The notes: generated by a model not told the origin, from the letters alone. A stretch of DNA of 64,000 nt from Clostridiaceae bacterium (GCA_011390155.1 JAABSW010000005.1:1-64000), one strand, 5' to 3'; counted from the stretch's first letter, positions 35,002 through 45,330 are shown. Translations and numbers: made by a program.

Positions 35002-37404
35002 TTAAGCCCGCAGCACTGCCTTGAGGCTGTTCTTCAGTTCTGCCACAATGGTATCGTACTGTTTGTTCACTTCTTTGTCTTTCAGGGTTCGTTCAGCATG
35101 TCGGAATGTGACAGTATAAGCCACGCTTTTCTTTCCTTCTCCCACCTGTGCCCCCTGGTAAACATCAAAGAGCTGGCAGGTTTCCATCAGCTCGCCGCCC
35201 TGTTCCTGAATGATCTTTTCAATCTCCCTCACAGGGGTGTTTGCATCAACCACCACTGCCAGATCTCGAACAATGGCCGGGTAGCGGGGAAGCGATTTAT
35301 ACAGGGGCTCAATGTTTGCCAGACTCAGTAACCTGTCTCCGTTAATTTCTGCCAACACTGCACGCTCACTGCCCAGGTCATAGTTTTCAGCCACAAGAGG
35401 ATGTACTTCACCCAGAGTTCCCAATAACTGATCCCCCACATACACAGTGGCACATCGTCCCGGGTGGAAGGTGGAATGATTGATTTCCCGTTGGAAGGTT
35501 AATGTTTCAATACCCAGGCGGTTACACAAGTGGACAATCATACCTTTCATGGTAAAGAAATCATTCTCTTCACCAAACATGCCCATGACCAACTCAGTCA
35601 CTTCCAGGGGCAGTACTGCCTGGTCTTCCCCAAGTTGACCGTAAAACACCTGTCCCATTTCATAGAAACGGCCTGCAGGGACAGAACGATTGATGTTCCT
35701 GCTTACGACCTCCATCATGTTTGGCAGCATGGTGGTGCGCATGACACTGGTTTCATCACCTAGAGGATTCAGTAATTTGACAAATTCACGTTTAAAACTG
35801 TTTTCCGACAGGCAGATTTTATCCACGCCTGAAGGACTGACAAAAGAGTAAGTGGCCGTTTCATAGCATCCCATAACGCTCATGGTTTTCTTGACCTCTT
35901 CCTCCATTTTTTGTCTGTGTGATAATCCACCCACCATGATGTCGCCTTTCATCAGGGTGGCTTTAATGTTATCAAAACCATAAATACGGCCAATTTCTTC
36001 AATAAAATCGGCTTCCTGTTCCAGGTCCAGACGGAAAGTGGGCACTGTGATGTGAATGAAATCATCTTTATACGTCGCACCGATTTCCAGCTTGTGAAGA
36101 ATGTTAACCATATCTTCCGATGTCATGTTTGTTCCCAGCAGGTCATTGACACGGTAAGGACGAAGGCTTTCCTGGCGGGGGCTGACAGGGTGGGGGTACA
36201 CATCGATGATGCCTGGGCACACATCCCCAGCTTCCAATTCTTCCAGCAATTGACAGGCACGATTGGCTGCAAACAGTGACAGTTCCGGGTCCTGTCCTTT
36301 TTCAAAACGTGAAGATGCTTCAGTACGTAATCCTAACTGTTGAGAGGTTTTGCGGATGCGGTCTGCATCAAAGTTGGCAGACTCCAGGATAATGGCCATG
36401 GTTTCCGGCGTTACCTCAGAGTTTTCGCCCCCCATGACACCGGCAATTCCCAGTACTTTTTCCGGGTCAGTGATAAGGGTCATGGTGTTTTTCAAGGTAC
36501 GCAATGTGCCATCCAGTGTTTTTGTCTGCTCACCTTCAGCGGCTTTACGCACAATTATGGTCTGGTCTTTTACGAAACTTGCGTCAAAGGCATGAAGGGG
36601 TTGACCGGTTTCCAGCATCACATAATTGGTCACGTCCACCACATTGTTGATGGGTCGTACCCCTGCATGAATCAGGCGTTGCTGCATCCACTGGGGTGAC
36701 TGTTTAATGGTGATGTTCTCCACACGTCTGGCCACATAGCGGGGGCAGCCTTCAGGATCTTCAATTTTTACTGAAGCTTTGTCCGTCCACTGACTGCCAG
36801 TTTCTTTCAGCTGTATTTCTGGCATTTTCATGGTGGTGTTAAGTGTGGCCGCCGTTTCTCTGGCCATTCCCAACACACTGAGACAATCGGGCCGGTTGGA
36901 AGTAATTTCAAATTCAATGACGTCTTCGATCAATGGCAAGGTGTCAATAAACATGACCCCGGGTGTTGCTTCATCCAAAATCCAGATACCATCCTTCATA
37001 CTTTCAGGAATCAGGTTTTTCGGAACACCCAACTCATCATGGGAGCACATCATACCCTGGGACATTTCACCCCGCAGGTCTTCCGCCACAATGGTGAGAC
37101 CATTGGGTAATTCTGTGCCGTCAAGGGCCACAGGAACGGTATCGCCTTCACGGATGTTGGTGGCACCCGTCACAATTTGCAGTCGTTCGTCTGTGCCAAT
37201 GTCAATGCTTGTTACCACCAGCTTGTCTGCGTTGGGGTGGGATTTGATAGATTCAATACGCCCAATCACTAACTTATCAAGCTTATCACCCCAGGTTTTA
37301 ATTTCTTCTACTTTCGAACCGGACATGGTCATTTTGTCCGCCAGTTCTTTTGTATCAACGTTAACAGTTACGTATTCCTGTAACCATTTCATAGGTACCA
37401 GCAT
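35002..37404 (-). CDS. pheT: Phenylalanyl-tRNA synthetase beta subunit
   Basis: The 800-residue subunit pairs with PheS in an alpha2-beta2 enzyme. It has an N-terminal tRNA-binding OB domain (HPNADKLVVTSIDIG), the B3/B4 editing region, B5 domain and a C-terminal FDX-ACB anticodon-binding domain. ATG 37404 has GGAGG 7 bases upstream. A stand-alone B3/B4 protein is encoded at 53167-53874. Expression should follow the pheS T-box. Confidence 0.96.
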   Translation of the reverse strand: MLVPMKWLQEYVTVNVDTKELADKMTMSGSKVEEIKTWGDKLDKLVIGRIESIKSHPNADKLVVTSIDIGTDERLQIVTGATNIREGDTVPVALDGTELPNGLTIVAEDLRGEMSQGMMCSHDELGVPKNLIPESMKDGIWILDEATPGVMFIDTLPLIEDVIEFEITSNRPDCLSVLGMARETAATLNTTMKMPEIQLKETGSQWTDKASVKIEDPEGCPRYVARRVENITIKQSPQWMQQRLIHAGVRPINNVVDVTNYVMLETGQPLHAFDASFVKDQTIIVRKAAEGEQTKTLDGTLRTLKNTMTLITDPEKVLGIAGVMGGENSEVTPETMAIILESANFDADRIRKTSQQLGLRTEASSRFEKGQDPELSLFAANRACQLLEELEAGDVCPGIIDVYPHPVSPRQESLRPYRVNDLLGTNMTSEDMVNILHKLEIGATYKDDFIHITVPTFRLDLEQEADFIEEIGRIYGFDNIKATLMKGDIMVGGLSHRQKMEEEVKKTMSVMGCYETATYSFVSPSGVDKICLSENSFKREFVKLLNPLGDETSVMRTTMLPNMMEVVSRNINRSVPAGRFYEMGQVFYGQLGEDQAVLPLEVTELVMGMFGEENDFFTMKGMIVHLCNRLGIETLTFQREINHSTFHPGRCATVYVGDQLLGTLGEVHPLVAENYDLGSERAVLAEINGDRLLSLANIEPLYKSLPRYPAIVRDLAVVVDANTPVREIEKIIQEQGGELMETCQLFDVYQGAQVGEGKKSVAYTVTFRHAERTLKDKEVNKQYDTIVAELKNSLKAVLRA

Positions 37405-37442
37405 GGTTATTCCTCCATTCAATCAGTTTTCGTTGGCTGTGC

Positions 37443-38462
37443 TTAAAATTGGGACAGAAAACGCAGGTCGTTTTCATATAACAGGCGTATGTCATCAATG
37501 CCGTATTTTTGCATGGCAATTCGGTCTATGCCCATACCAAAAGCCCAACCACTGTAAATTTCAGGGTCAATGCCGCAGTTGCGCAGTACATTGGGGTGAA
37601 CCATACCAGCTCCCAATAATTCAATCCAGCCGCTGCCCTTACACATACTGCAACCATCACCACCACATTTAAAACAGGTCACATCCACTTCAGCACTGGG
37701 TTCTGTAAAGGGGAAATAATGTGGCCGAAATTTAATCTGTGTGTGTTCTCCAAAAAGGTGTCTGGCAAAGATTTCAAGGCTTCCTTTTAAATCACCAAGG
37801 GTGCTTCCTTTGTCCACCACCAGACCTTCCAACTGGTTAAACATAGGGGAGTGAGTGGCGTCCGGCGTGTCGTTTCGGAAACATCGGCCGGGAGAGATCA
37901 CCCGAATGGGGGGTTTCGTGTTCATCATGGTGCGTACCTGAACCGGTGAAGTTTGTGTGCGTAAAATCACTTTTTCATTGATGTAGAATGTATCGGACAT
38001 CTCCCGGGAGGGATGGTTTTTTGGGGCATTCAGCATATCAAAGTTATTGACCACCGTTTCCACTTCAGGTCCTTCCACCACACTGAAACCCATGCCGATA
38101 AAAACTGACTTCAACTCGTCCAGTGCCTGGGTCAGTGGATGCTTGGTACCATGGCCAAAAGATTCGCCCGGCATGGTGATATCAATGGTTTCATTGGCGA
38201 TACGCGCATCCATCTCCAAGCGACCAATACGTTTTCTGGCTTCGTTCATGGCACTTTCAACCTGCTCCCGCACCTGGTTGGCCACCTGTCCCATATGAGG
38301 TCGTTCTTCTTTAGGCAGGCTGCCCATACTGCGCAACAGTTCGGTTAGCGCTCCTTTTTTACCCAGGTATTTTACCCGGAGGTTATCCAGTTCCTTGACA
38401 TCCTTTGCTTCTGCCAGGGCTTCTGTCGCCTCTTTGCCTAATAAGTGAAGCTTTTCTTCCAT
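37443..38462 (-). CDS. pheS: Phenylalanyl-tRNA synthetase alpha subunit
   Basis: The 339-residue catalytic subunit has an N-terminal coiled coil, class II motif 2 ([22 protein letters not shown]) and motif 3 near the C terminus ([11 protein letters not shown]). ATG 38462 has GGGAAGGAG about 9 bases upstream. It lies directly behind the T-box leader at 38505-38794 and overlaps no other gene. Confidence 0.96.
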   Translation of the reverse strand: MEEKLHLLGKEATEALAEAKDVKELDNLRVKYLGKKGALTELLRSMGSLPKEERPHMGQVANQVREQVESAMNEARKRIGRLEMDARIANETIDITMPGESFGHGTKHPLTQALDELKSVFIGMGFSVVEGPEVETVVNNFDMLNAPKNHPSREMSDTFYINEKVILRTQTSPVQVRTMMNTKPPIRVISPGRCFRNDTPDATHSPMFNQLEGLVVDKGSTLGDLKGSLEIFARHLFGEHTQIKFRPHYFPFTEPSAEVDVTCFKCGGDGCSMCKGSGWIELLGAGMVHPNVLRNCGIDPEIYSGWAFGMGIDRIAMQKYGIDDIRLLYENDLRFLSQF

Positions 38463-38504
38463 TACCTTCGACTCCTTCCCATTTAACATCTAAAATTTGC
38501 AATA

Positions 38505-38794
38505 AAAAAACCCTTCGTCTCGAAAGGGACGAAAGGTATTCCGCGGTACCACCCTTATAACTGGCCAATGTATGCTTTCTAGCAAGGTTGACCAATCTCT
38601 TAAATGCCTTAACGCGGCTTATCGGCACAACCTACTCTCTCATTTCTGACAGTGCAGAATCTGATGTCAGTTGTGCAGCTCCTGAGTGAACTTCCACTAT
38701 GTTTTGGTCCAGATGCTTCCAGCCAAGGCATCTCTCTCTTGAAGACCAGCTTATAGTGTACTCTCTCATTCTTTGCTGATAAGATGTTTGATTA
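38505..38794 (-). promoter_or_regulatory. T-box leader of pheS-pheT
   Basis: On the minus strand the leader carries the T-box AGGGTGGTACCGCG (38542-38555) followed by a terminator hairpin CCTTTCGTC/GACGAAGGG with seven T (about 38505-38535). A stem I loop near 38741-38743 reads TTC, a phenylalanine codon, the expected specifier. Uncharged tRNA-Phe should stabilise the antiterminator and allow pheS-pheT expression. The leader fills the gap before pheS. Confidence 0.95.
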
Positions 38795-38800
38795 AACTTG

Positions 38801-38829
38801 ATTATATCATAGGAAAACAGAGATAACAA
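38801..38829 (-). promoter_or_regulatory. Promoter of the pheS-pheT T-box transcript
   Basis: TTGTTA (38824-38829) and TATAAT (38801-38806) are 17 bases apart on the minus strand, just before stem I. Confidence 0.75.
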
Positions 38830-38856
38830 CCCCACACACCATGATGCTGAAGCACA

Positions 38857-39678
38857 TCATCTTTTGGAACACCCAATGGACTCTGCGATGTGAAACATTA
38901 AAATACTGCCGGCAATGGCAGCGTTTAATGACTGCAACTGTCCTCTCATGGGGATTGTTACACGGGTTTCCATTTTATTCAACAGCGATTGATCAATGCC
39001 ATTGGCTTCATTACCAATCACCAATGCCAAGGGCAGCTGGTATGGAATTTTTGCATAACTTCGTCCCTGTTCCAGGGCTGCTGCCACCAGGTGAACATTG
39101 GCATCGAGTAAAAACTGACAGTCTGATTCCTCTGTTGACAGCTCAATAACCGGCAGGTGCAACACAGCCCCTGTGGCAGCTCTCAAAGCCTTGCTGTTGT
39201 AAGGATCAGTTGAACCTTTCGTCAGAAAAACACCCGATACCCCTGCTGCTTCTGCGGATCTGATCAACGTCCCCAAGTTTCCAGGATCCTGGATGCGGTC
39301 CAATACCAGCCAAAACCCTTTAACTTGTTGAATTATTGTTTCCACCTCATGAACGGGTTGGGAAAATACCGCTAATAATCCCTGGGGCGTTTCCGTTTCT
39401 GCCAATTTTTTCATCAGTCCATCTGGTACCTGGTAACCGCTCACATTCAGTTGAAGCATATCTGTTATTGTATCATCATCGTCGCTCTGATTTAAAAAGT
39501 GGTCACTCACGACAAACAAGTCCGGGACCCACCCAGCATCCAGTGCATCTTTAACACCCCTTACACCTTCCAGCACAAACAACCCTGTGGCTTTTCTATT
39601 TTTTCGCTGTTGCAGGGATATAATCTGTTTGCACACACTATTTGATTGACTGGTGACAAATTGTAATGACATACTCAT
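38857..39678 (-). CDS. SpoU/TrmH-family RNA 2'-O-methyltransferase
   Basis: The 273-residue protein has an N-terminal RNA-binding substrate domain and a C-terminal SPOUT methyltransferase domain. The three family motifs are visible: QDPGNLGTLIRSAEAAG, LVIGNEANGID and IPMRGQLQSLNAAIAGSI. It resembles 23S rRNA methyltransferases of the RlmB/YsgA type. Exact target nucleotide is inferred. It sits upstream of pheS on the same strand, as in many Firmicutes. Confidence 0.88.
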   Translation of the reverse strand: MSMSLQFVTSQSNSVCKQIISLQQRKNRKATGLFVLEGVRGVKDALDAGWVPDLFVVSDHFLNQSDDDDTITDMLQLNVSGYQVPDGLMKKLAETETPQGLLAVFSQPVHEVETIIQQVKGFWLVLDRIQDPGNLGTLIRSAEAAGVSGVFLTKGSTDPYNSKALRAATGAVLHLPVIELSTEESDCQFLLDANVHLVAAALEQGRSYAKIPYQLPLALVIGNEANGIDQSLLNKMETRVTIPMRGQLQSLNAAIAGSILMFHIAESIGCSKR

Positions 39679-39752
39679 TACTCCTCATATATAGTTGTAG
39701 TCAGTGGCGCTATTTATCATCTAGTCATGTCAGTTTTTCTTTGCGTGGATAG

Positions 39753-40403
39753 TTATACCTTCTCCTGAACACGCTGTAAATCATCATTGGACCCCACCAC
39801 TACCAGTACATCGCCCCTGTGTATGACAGTGTTTGCCTCAGGGGCAACATTGATATCTTCGCCATGCTTGATCGCCATGACACTGATACCAAATTTTGCA
39901 CGAATGTTGATGTCCATGAGCGAGCGGTCCTGCCACTTTTCTGGTGCTGTGATTTCCATGATGCTATAATCTGCCGCCAGTTCAATATAATCCAATATAT
40001 TCGTAGATGTTAAATTGTAGGCTAACCTCACGCCCATATCTCTTTCAGGAAAGATGACCCGGTCAGCACCGATTTTATACAGCACCTTGGCATGAAGTTC
40101 GTCCTGGGCTTTCGCCACCACATATTTAACACCCAGTTCCTTCACCACCAGTGTGGCCATAATAGACGCTTTGATTTCAGACCCAATGGCCACAATGGCC
40201 ACATCAATGTTTCTCATTCCCACCGCACGTAAGGCAGCTTCATCTTTCACATCAATGCTTGCCGAATGGGTAACAAATTCGGAGATATGTTGCACAATGT
40301 CAGGATCTTCATCGATGGCCAAGACATCGTAACCATTTTTATAGAGGGTTTTTGCCACTGCCGAACCGAACCGACCACAACCAATCACAGCGAATTGTTT
40401 CAT
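39753..40403 (-). CDS. Potassium-uptake regulatory subunit, KtrA type
   Basis: This 216-residue cytosolic protein has an RCK_N domain (GCGRFGSAVAKTLYKNGYDVLAID) and an RCK_C domain. RCK rings bind nucleotides and gate the membrane subunit. It lies 32 bases downstream of a KtrB-like gene, so the two form a KtrAB system. The longer double-domain TrkA at 47141-48520 belongs to a separate system. Confidence 0.88.
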   Translation of the reverse strand: MKQFAVIGCGRFGSAVAKTLYKNGYDVLAIDEDPDIVQHISEFVTHSASIDVKDEAALRAVGMRNIDVAIVAIGSEIKASIMATLVVKELGVKYVVAKAQDELHAKVLYKIGADRVIFPERDMGVRLAYNLTSTNILDYIELAADYSIMEITAPEKWQDRSLMDINIRAKFGISVMAIKHGEDINVAPEANTVIHRGDVLVVVGSNDDLQRVQEKV

Positions 40404-40435
40404 TGTAACGCTCCCTTCTTAAAACAACTAACAAT

Positions 40436-41815
40436 TTATCCAACAATCACTTTTTCTTCTGGATACTGAACAAGATTTTTGTAATTTTGCTGTCTGTTTG
40501 CCAGTGCAAAGGCAATGGTTAAGGTGCCCACACGACCAGTAAACATAGTGAAAATGAGTAGTAACTTACCTGGATTACTCAGTTGCGAAGTGACCCCGGT
40601 GGACAGTCCCACAGTGCCCAATGCAGAGGCAACCTCAAAAAGAATGTCCATAAATTCAAATTGTGATTCAATGGCTGTCATGGCCGTGGTGATAATAATA
40701 AGAAGGATCATGGCAAAAACTGCTATCGTGATAGCACGGTTAACAATACTGTATGATATGTCACGTTTAAAAATGCCCACACGGTCTTTGCCCTGAATAA
40801 CCGTTAATGCCATGATGAGGATAATACCGAAAGTCACAGTCTTAATACCTCCTGCAGTGGAAGCTGGTGAACCACCAATGAACATGAAAATAATCGTTAA
40901 TAATTTAGAAGCATTTGTTAGTCCAGCCGTATCCACCGTGTTGAAACCAGCCGTTCGTGTGGTTAACGACTGAAAAAAGCTGGCCATTACTTTATTGGGC
41001 ATTGACAGCCCACCTAATGTTGCTGCGTTGTTCCATTCGAAGAATAGAAAAAGCATGGTTCCAGTGGTCAGTAAAAAGAGCGTCATGGTCAACACAATTT
41101 TAGTGTGTAGGGTAAAACGTTTCTTTTTGTGATTACTAACCACATCCACTATAACGGCAAATCCAATACCACCAAGTATGACCAGTGTCCCAACGGTAAG
41201 TGTAACCAGTGGGTCTGTAACATAGGGGGTAAGGCTCCTGCCATTTCCTATCAAGTCAAATCCAGCGTTACAAAAGGCGGAGACAGAATGAAAGATTGAA
41301 TAACCAATCCCTGTTAACACACCATACTCAGGTATGAACCGAAAGGATAATAACAGTGCTCCAATAGACTCCAGAAAAAAAGTTAACCCCAACATGTACA
41401 GCGAAAACTTCACAACACCAGACAGAGTGTTTTGGTTAACAGCCTGCTGAATGATCAATCGTTCTTTCAGTGAGATCCTTTTACCCAGAATAACCGCAAA
41501 CAACGTTGCCATACTCATAAAACCTATGCCACCGATTTGAATTAAAAACAAGATCACCGTTTTACCAAACAACGTCCAGTGGGTACCTGTGTCCACCACA
41601 ACAAGTCCCGTCACACAAACGGCAGAAGTCGCCGTAAACAAGGCATTGACAAAACCAACAGACTGGTTATCCAGTGAAGCGGCTGGCATTACTAATAACA
41701 TTGTTCCAATGAGTATGACAGCGGCAAAACCAAATACCAAAATGCGGGGCGGGCTCATTAAGTTATCTTTTGAAAGGATTGATGTAATGTTTGTTTTCAG
41801 ATCTTTTAGATTCAT
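40436..41815 (-). CDS. Potassium-uptake membrane subunit, KtrB type
   Basis: The 459-residue membrane protein has the fourfold pore arrangement of the TrkH/KtrB/HKT superfamily, with pore loops such as TSAVCVTGL, CNAGFDLIGN, TRTAGFNTVD and ALGTVGLSTGV. Coupling with sodium is known for KtrB relatives. ATG 41815 has AAGGAAG 7 bases upstream; the frame upstream lacks similarity. It is the first gene of a two-gene system with the RCK subunit. Confidence 0.88.
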   Translation of the reverse strand: MNLKDLKTNITSILSKDNLMSPPRILVFGFAAVILIGTMLLVMPAASLDNQSVGFVNALFTATSAVCVTGLVVVDTGTHWTLFGKTVILFLIQIGGIGFMSMATLFAVILGKRISLKERLIIQQAVNQNTLSGVVKFSLYMLGLTFFLESIGALLLSFRFIPEYGVLTGIGYSIFHSVSAFCNAGFDLIGNGRSLTPYVTDPLVTLTVGTLVILGGIGFAVIVDVVSNHKKKRFTLHTKIVLTMTLFLLTTGTMLFLFFEWNNAATLGGLSMPNKVMASFFQSLTTRTAGFNTVDTAGLTNASKLLTIIFMFIGGSPASTAGGIKTVTFGIILIMALTVIQGKDRVGIFKRDISYSIVNRAITIAVFAMILLIIITTAMTAIESQFEFMDILFEVASALGTVGLSTGVTSQLSNPGKLLLIFTMFTGRVGTLTIAFALANRQQNYKNLVQYPEEKVIVG

Positions 41816-41928
41816 CGCCAAACTTCCTTTGTCGTAAAATATATGATATGTCTCTGCACATTCCAAGTTCACTATACCAGAATTTCCAATGGATGCATAG
41901 TGTGAAATGTCCATTGTACAGTAACAAC

Positions 41929-41970
41929 GAAAATCGGCCTTTTCATACAGGTGACTGCATGAAAAGGCCG
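41929..41970 (-). terminator. Terminator of the infC-rpmI-rplT operon
   Basis: CGGCCTTTTCAT and ATGAAAAGGCCG form a 12-base-pair stem followed by a short T-run on the minus strand, 22 bases after rplT. Confidence 0.8.
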
Positions 41971-41991
41971 CTTCTGTTCTGTATATGGTTT

Positions 41992-42351
41992 TTACGCGTT
42001 GAGTTTTTGCTTGGCCACATCAACCAACTGGGTGAAGCCTTCTTTGTCATAAATGGCCATTTCTGACAACATTTTACGGTTCATTTCTATGCCAGCTAAC
42101 TTCAAACCGTTCATGAAACGCGAATATGAAATACCGTTCATGCGTGCAGCTGCATTGATTCGTGTGATCCACAGTTTTCTGTAATCACGTTTCTTCAATT
42201 TTCTGCCTTTGTATGCATGGCTCAATGCTTTTATCACTGTTTGGTTTGCAGTTTTAAACAGTTTGCTGCGGGCACCCCGAAAGCCTTTCGCCAGTTTTAA
42301 TATTTTCTTATGCTTTTTTTTGGCATTTACTGCCTTCTTTACTCTTGCCAT
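41992..42351 (-). CDS. rplT: 50S ribosomal protein L20
   Basis: The 119-residue protein matches L20 throughout, beginning [26 protein letters not shown] and with [17 protein letters not shown]20 is needed for early 50S assembly and in Firmicutes represses its own operon by binding the infC leader (known). It ends the infC-rpmI-rplT operon. Confidence 0.98.
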   Translation of the reverse strand: MARVKKAVNAKKKHKKILKLAKGFRGARSKLFKTANQTVIKALSHAYKGRKLKKRDYRKLWITRINAAARMNGISYSRFMNGLKLAGIEMNRKMLSEMAIYDKEGFTQLVDVAKQKLNA

Positions 42352-42389
42352 TGTGTGTTAATCCTCCTCTATCGACTTTCTGTCTTCGC

Positions 42390-42581
42390 TTATTGAATCA
42401 TATGACGGATGGCTTTCATTTCGCCTTTAAATACCGTGGTGGCTTTGCGCAAGTTACGTTTACGCTTAGCGGATTTTTTGGTCAGGATATGCTTTTTAAA
42501 TGCTTTTGCACGCTTGATAAATCCTGATTTAGTTTTCTTGAAACGCTTAGCAGCGCCACGGTGAGTCTTCATTTTTGGCAT
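42390..42581 (-). CDS. rpmI: 50S ribosomal protein L35
   Basis: The 63-residue basic protein starts [24 protein letters not shown], the L35 signature. It lies in the usual place between infC and rplT. Confidence 0.98.
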   Translation of the reverse strand: MPKMKTHRGAAKRFKKTKSGFIKRAKAFKKHILTKKSAKRKRNLRKATTVFKGEMKAIRHMIQ

Positions 42582-42621
42582 TGGGTTTTCCTCCTTGTGT
42601 TCGTGTTCAATTCAATTGTGC

Positions 42622-43128
42622 TTATGCCTTGGGGGTCATAAACATGATCAGTTGACGGCCTTCCATTTTGGATGCCTTTTCCACGTTCCCCGCTTCATCC
42701 AGCATTTCTTTAAACTTATCCATCACTTTTTGACCCAAACCAATGTTGGCTAACTGCCGGCCTCTGAAACGAAGGGTTACCTTCACCTTGTCTCCCGCCT
42801 TCAGAAACTTAATGGCCTGGCTGGCTTTTACCTGCATGTCGTGTTCCTCAATGTTGGGACTAAGCCGAATTTCTTTGACATTCACCACTTTTTGGTTCTT
42901 CTTTGCCTCTTTTTCACGTTTGGCCTGTTCGTATTTATATTTTCCGTAGTCCATGATGCGGCAAACCGGTGGTTTTGCTGTGGGGGCAATTTTAACTAAG
43001 TCAAGATTTTTTTCAATTGCCATCTGCTGGGCTTCCTTACCGGAAACAACACCCAGTTGTTCTCCTTCAGCGTCAATGAGCCTTACTTCTTTGTCTCTGA
43101 TTTCTTCGTTAATTTGCAATTCTTTAAT
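42622..43128 (-). CDS. infC: Translation initiation factor IF-3
   Basis: The 168-residue factor binds the 30S subunit and checks the start codon. INEEIR and IRDKEVRLIDAEGEQLG open the N domain, and the C domain holds KEIRLSPNIEEHD and RFRGRQL. The best start is ATT (43126-43128), 7 bases after GGGAGGTG. No ATG or GTG fits that ribosome site. A non-AUG start used for self-control is known in infC of other bacteria. The gene follows an L20-type leader with its own terminator. Confidence 0.95.
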   Translation of the reverse strand: MKELQINEEIRDKEVRLIDAEGEQLGVVSGKEAQQMAIEKNLDLVKIAPTAKPPVCRIMDYGKYKYEQAKREKEAKKNQKVVNVKEIRLSPNIEEHDMQVKASQAIKFLKAGDKVKVTLRFRGRQLANIGLGQKVMDKFKEMLDEAGNVEKASKMEGRQLIMFMTPKA

Positions 43129-43167
43129 CGTATGACACCTCCCTGAATATGGTTGAATGTGCGACAA

Positions 43168-43345
43168 TAAAAAAGCGGATAAGTCATAGACCTATCCGCT
43201 TCTGTTTTCTCATAAACCTGTTACCATTTTCATAAAACGCAACTACCTCTTGGGCATGGTTTATCAAAATGACCAGTCATGAACCCTGTCGAGTCGCTGC
43301 CGCAGGGTGAGAAACGGATCGTTCTACTTTTTGTTCCTGACAATT
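43168..43345 (-). promoter_or_regulatory. L20-type leader of infC-rpmI-rplT with terminator
   Basis: The minus-strand transcript starts near 43343 and runs about 175 bases before a terminator (stem GCGGATA/TATCCGC at 43175-43199, six T to 43168) just ahead of infC. Position, operon and length match the L20 leader that stops transcription when ribosomal protein L20 is in excess. I recognise it by context and layout, not by an aligned consensus. Confidence 0.75.
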
Positions 43346-43349
43346 AAAT

Positions 43350-43378
43350 AGTATAACAGGTCACAGCACTGCTGTCAA
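43350..43378 (-). promoter_or_regulatory. Sigma-A promoter of the infC operon
   Basis: TTGACA (43373-43378) and TATACT (43350-43355) are 17 bases apart on the minus strand, close after the thrS 3' end. Confidence 0.85.
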
Positions 43379-43392
43379 GGGATCTTTTGGGG

Positions 43393-45330
43393 TTAAACCT
43401 GAGGTATGGCTTCTTCTGGAAGGGCTTTGGAGTTGATTTCTTCCTTCAGTTGTCCCACTAATTCACCAATGGCCACAGCCCCCATTTCCCCAAGGTCACG
43501 GCTTCTCACATTCACTTTGTTTTCTTCAATTTCCCGGTCACCCATGATCAGCATGTAGGGCACTTTCTGCACCTGGGCTTCACGAATTTTATAACCCACT
43601 TTTTCGCTTCGGTCATCCAGTTCTACCCTGATCCCTTCAGCGGCCAGTTTGTCCCGCAGGGCTTCAGCTGCTTCAATGTGTTTCTCGGAGATGGGGAGGA
43701 TACGCGCTTGCACAGGTGCTAACCATAAAGGAAACTTGCCGGCAAAGTGTTCAATCAATATACCAATGAACCTCTCTATACTGCCGAAAATCACACGGTG
43801 AATCATGATGGGCCGGTGCTTTTCACCATCTGCTCCCACGTAACTAATGTCAAAACGTTGTGGCATCTGGAAATCCAACTGTATAGTGCCACATTGCCAG
43901 GTACGTCCGATGCAGTCTTCCAGGTGGAAGTCAATCTTAGGGCCATAAAAGGCACCATCACCCTCGTTGATCTTGTAATCCACACCGCGGGACTCCAAAG
44001 CTTCTCGCAGGGCATCTGTCGCCAGGTCCCACTCTGCTTCTGTCCCCATGGAATCTTCCGGTCGTGTGGATAATTCCACATGGTATTTAAAGCCAAACTT
44101 TTTGTATACAAAATCAACGAAATCGATGACACCGATGATCTCTTCCTTAATTTGCTCCGGCAGCATGAAGATGTGGGCATCATCCTGTGTAAAGCAACGC
44201 ACACGCATTAGTCCATGAAGTACGCCAGACATTTCGTGTCGATGAACCAATCCCAACTCTCCCATACGCAGGGGAAAATCACGGTAACTGTACATTTTTC
44301 GTTTATATACCAGAATGGACCCCGGGCAGTTCATGGGTTTGACAGCGTAGTTGCCCTCATCAATCTGCGTAAAGTACATGTTTTCCTTGTAGTGATCCCA
44401 ATGACCTGATTGGTGCCACAAGTCCTCATTTAGAATAATGGGTGTTTTTATTTCATCGTAGCCGCGCTTCACATGTTCCTGACGCCAAAAATTTTCCAGT
44501 TCATTCCGAATGACCATGCCTTTGGGATGGAAGAAGGGAAAGCCCGGGCCTTCATCCTGGATGCTGAAGAGATCCATTTCTTTTCCTATTTTTCGGTGGT
44601 CCCGTTTCTTAGCTTCTTCCATTTTGTCCAAATAAGCCTGCAACTCCCCTTTTTTCTCAAAAGCTGTGCCATAAATCCGTTGCAGCATCTTGTTTTTTTC
44701 GCTGCCCCGCCAGTAAGCGCCGGCAACACTCATGAGTTTTACCGCCTTCACCCTTCCAGTAGAAGGGACGTGAGGGCCGGCACATAAATCAACGAACTCC
44801 CCCTGCTGATAAAAAGAGATATGAGCGTCTTCCGGAAGGTCTTCTATCAACTCCACCTTGTAGTCTTCTCCATGTTTCTTAACAAATTCAATGGCTTCAT
44901 CCCTGGGTAGTTCAAATTTCGAAACCTTCAAATCCTCTTTAATGATTTTCTTCATTTCAGCTTCAATTTTTTCCAGGTCTTCAGGTGTAAAAGGATGATC
45001 TGTGTCAATGTCGTAATAAAAACCGTCCTTAATGGCTGGTCCAATGGCCAGTTTGGCCTCCGGGTATAAGCGTTTTACTGCCTGGGCTAAAATGTGGGAT
45101 CCTGTGTGACGCAGAAATATTTTCCCATTTTCATCTTCAAATTTAACCAGGTTCAGGTCCACATCTTTTTCAATGGGTGTTAAATAGTCCGCCGGTTTTC
45201 CGTCAATTTCACCGCCCACTGCAGCTCTGGCCAACCCTGGGCTTATATCTTCAGCCACCTGTTGCACTGTAACTCCCTTGGGATATTCCCGTACTGTTCC
45301 GTCTTTCAATGTTACTTTAATTGTTGACAT
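43393..45330 (-). CDS. thrS: Threonyl-tRNA synthetase
   Basis: This 645-residue class II synthetase has an N-terminal TGS domain, an editing domain with HTGSHILAQ and a catalytic core with zinc ligands including MNCPGSI. An anticodon-binding domain ends the protein. ATG 45330 follows AGGAGG; the frame upstream is the T-box leader. Expression should respond to uncharged tRNA-Thr through that leader. Confidence 0.97.
   Translation of the reverse strand: MSTIKVTLKDGTVREYPKGVTVQQVAEDISPGLARAAVGGEIDGKPADYLTPIEKDVDLNLVKFEDENGKIFLRHTGSHILAQAVKRLYPEAKLAIGPAIKDGFYYDIDTDHPFTPEDLEKIEAEMKKIIKEDLKVSKFELPRDEAIEFVKKHGEDYKVELIEDLPEDAHISFYQQGEFVDLCAGPHVPSTGRVKAVKLMSVAGAYWRGSEKNKMLQRIYGTAFEKKGELQAYLDKMEEAKKRDHRKIGKEMDLFSIQDEGPGFPFFHPKGMVIRNELENFWRQEHVKRGYDEIKTPIILNEDLWHQSGHWDHYKENMYFTQIDEGNYAVKPMNCPGSILVYKRKMYSYRDFPLRMGELGLVHRHEMSGVLHGLMRVRCFTQDDAHIFMLPEQIKEEIIGVIDFVDFVYKKFGFKYHVELSTRPEDSMGTEAEWDLATDALREALESRGVDYKINEGDGAFYGPKIDFHLEDCIGRTWQCGTIQLDFQMPQRFDISYVGADGEKHRPIMIHRVIFGSIERFIGILIEHFAGKFPLWLAPVQARILPISEKHIEAAEALRDKLAAEGIRVELDDRSEKVGYKIREAQVQKVPYMLIMGDREIEENKVNVRSRDLGEMGAVAIGELVGQLKEEINSKALPEEAIPQV

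Noticed and set aside
38632-38835. A short minus-strand reading frame upstream of pheS
   Set aside because: It covers stem I and the promoter of the T-box leader; the RNA structure explains the sequence.
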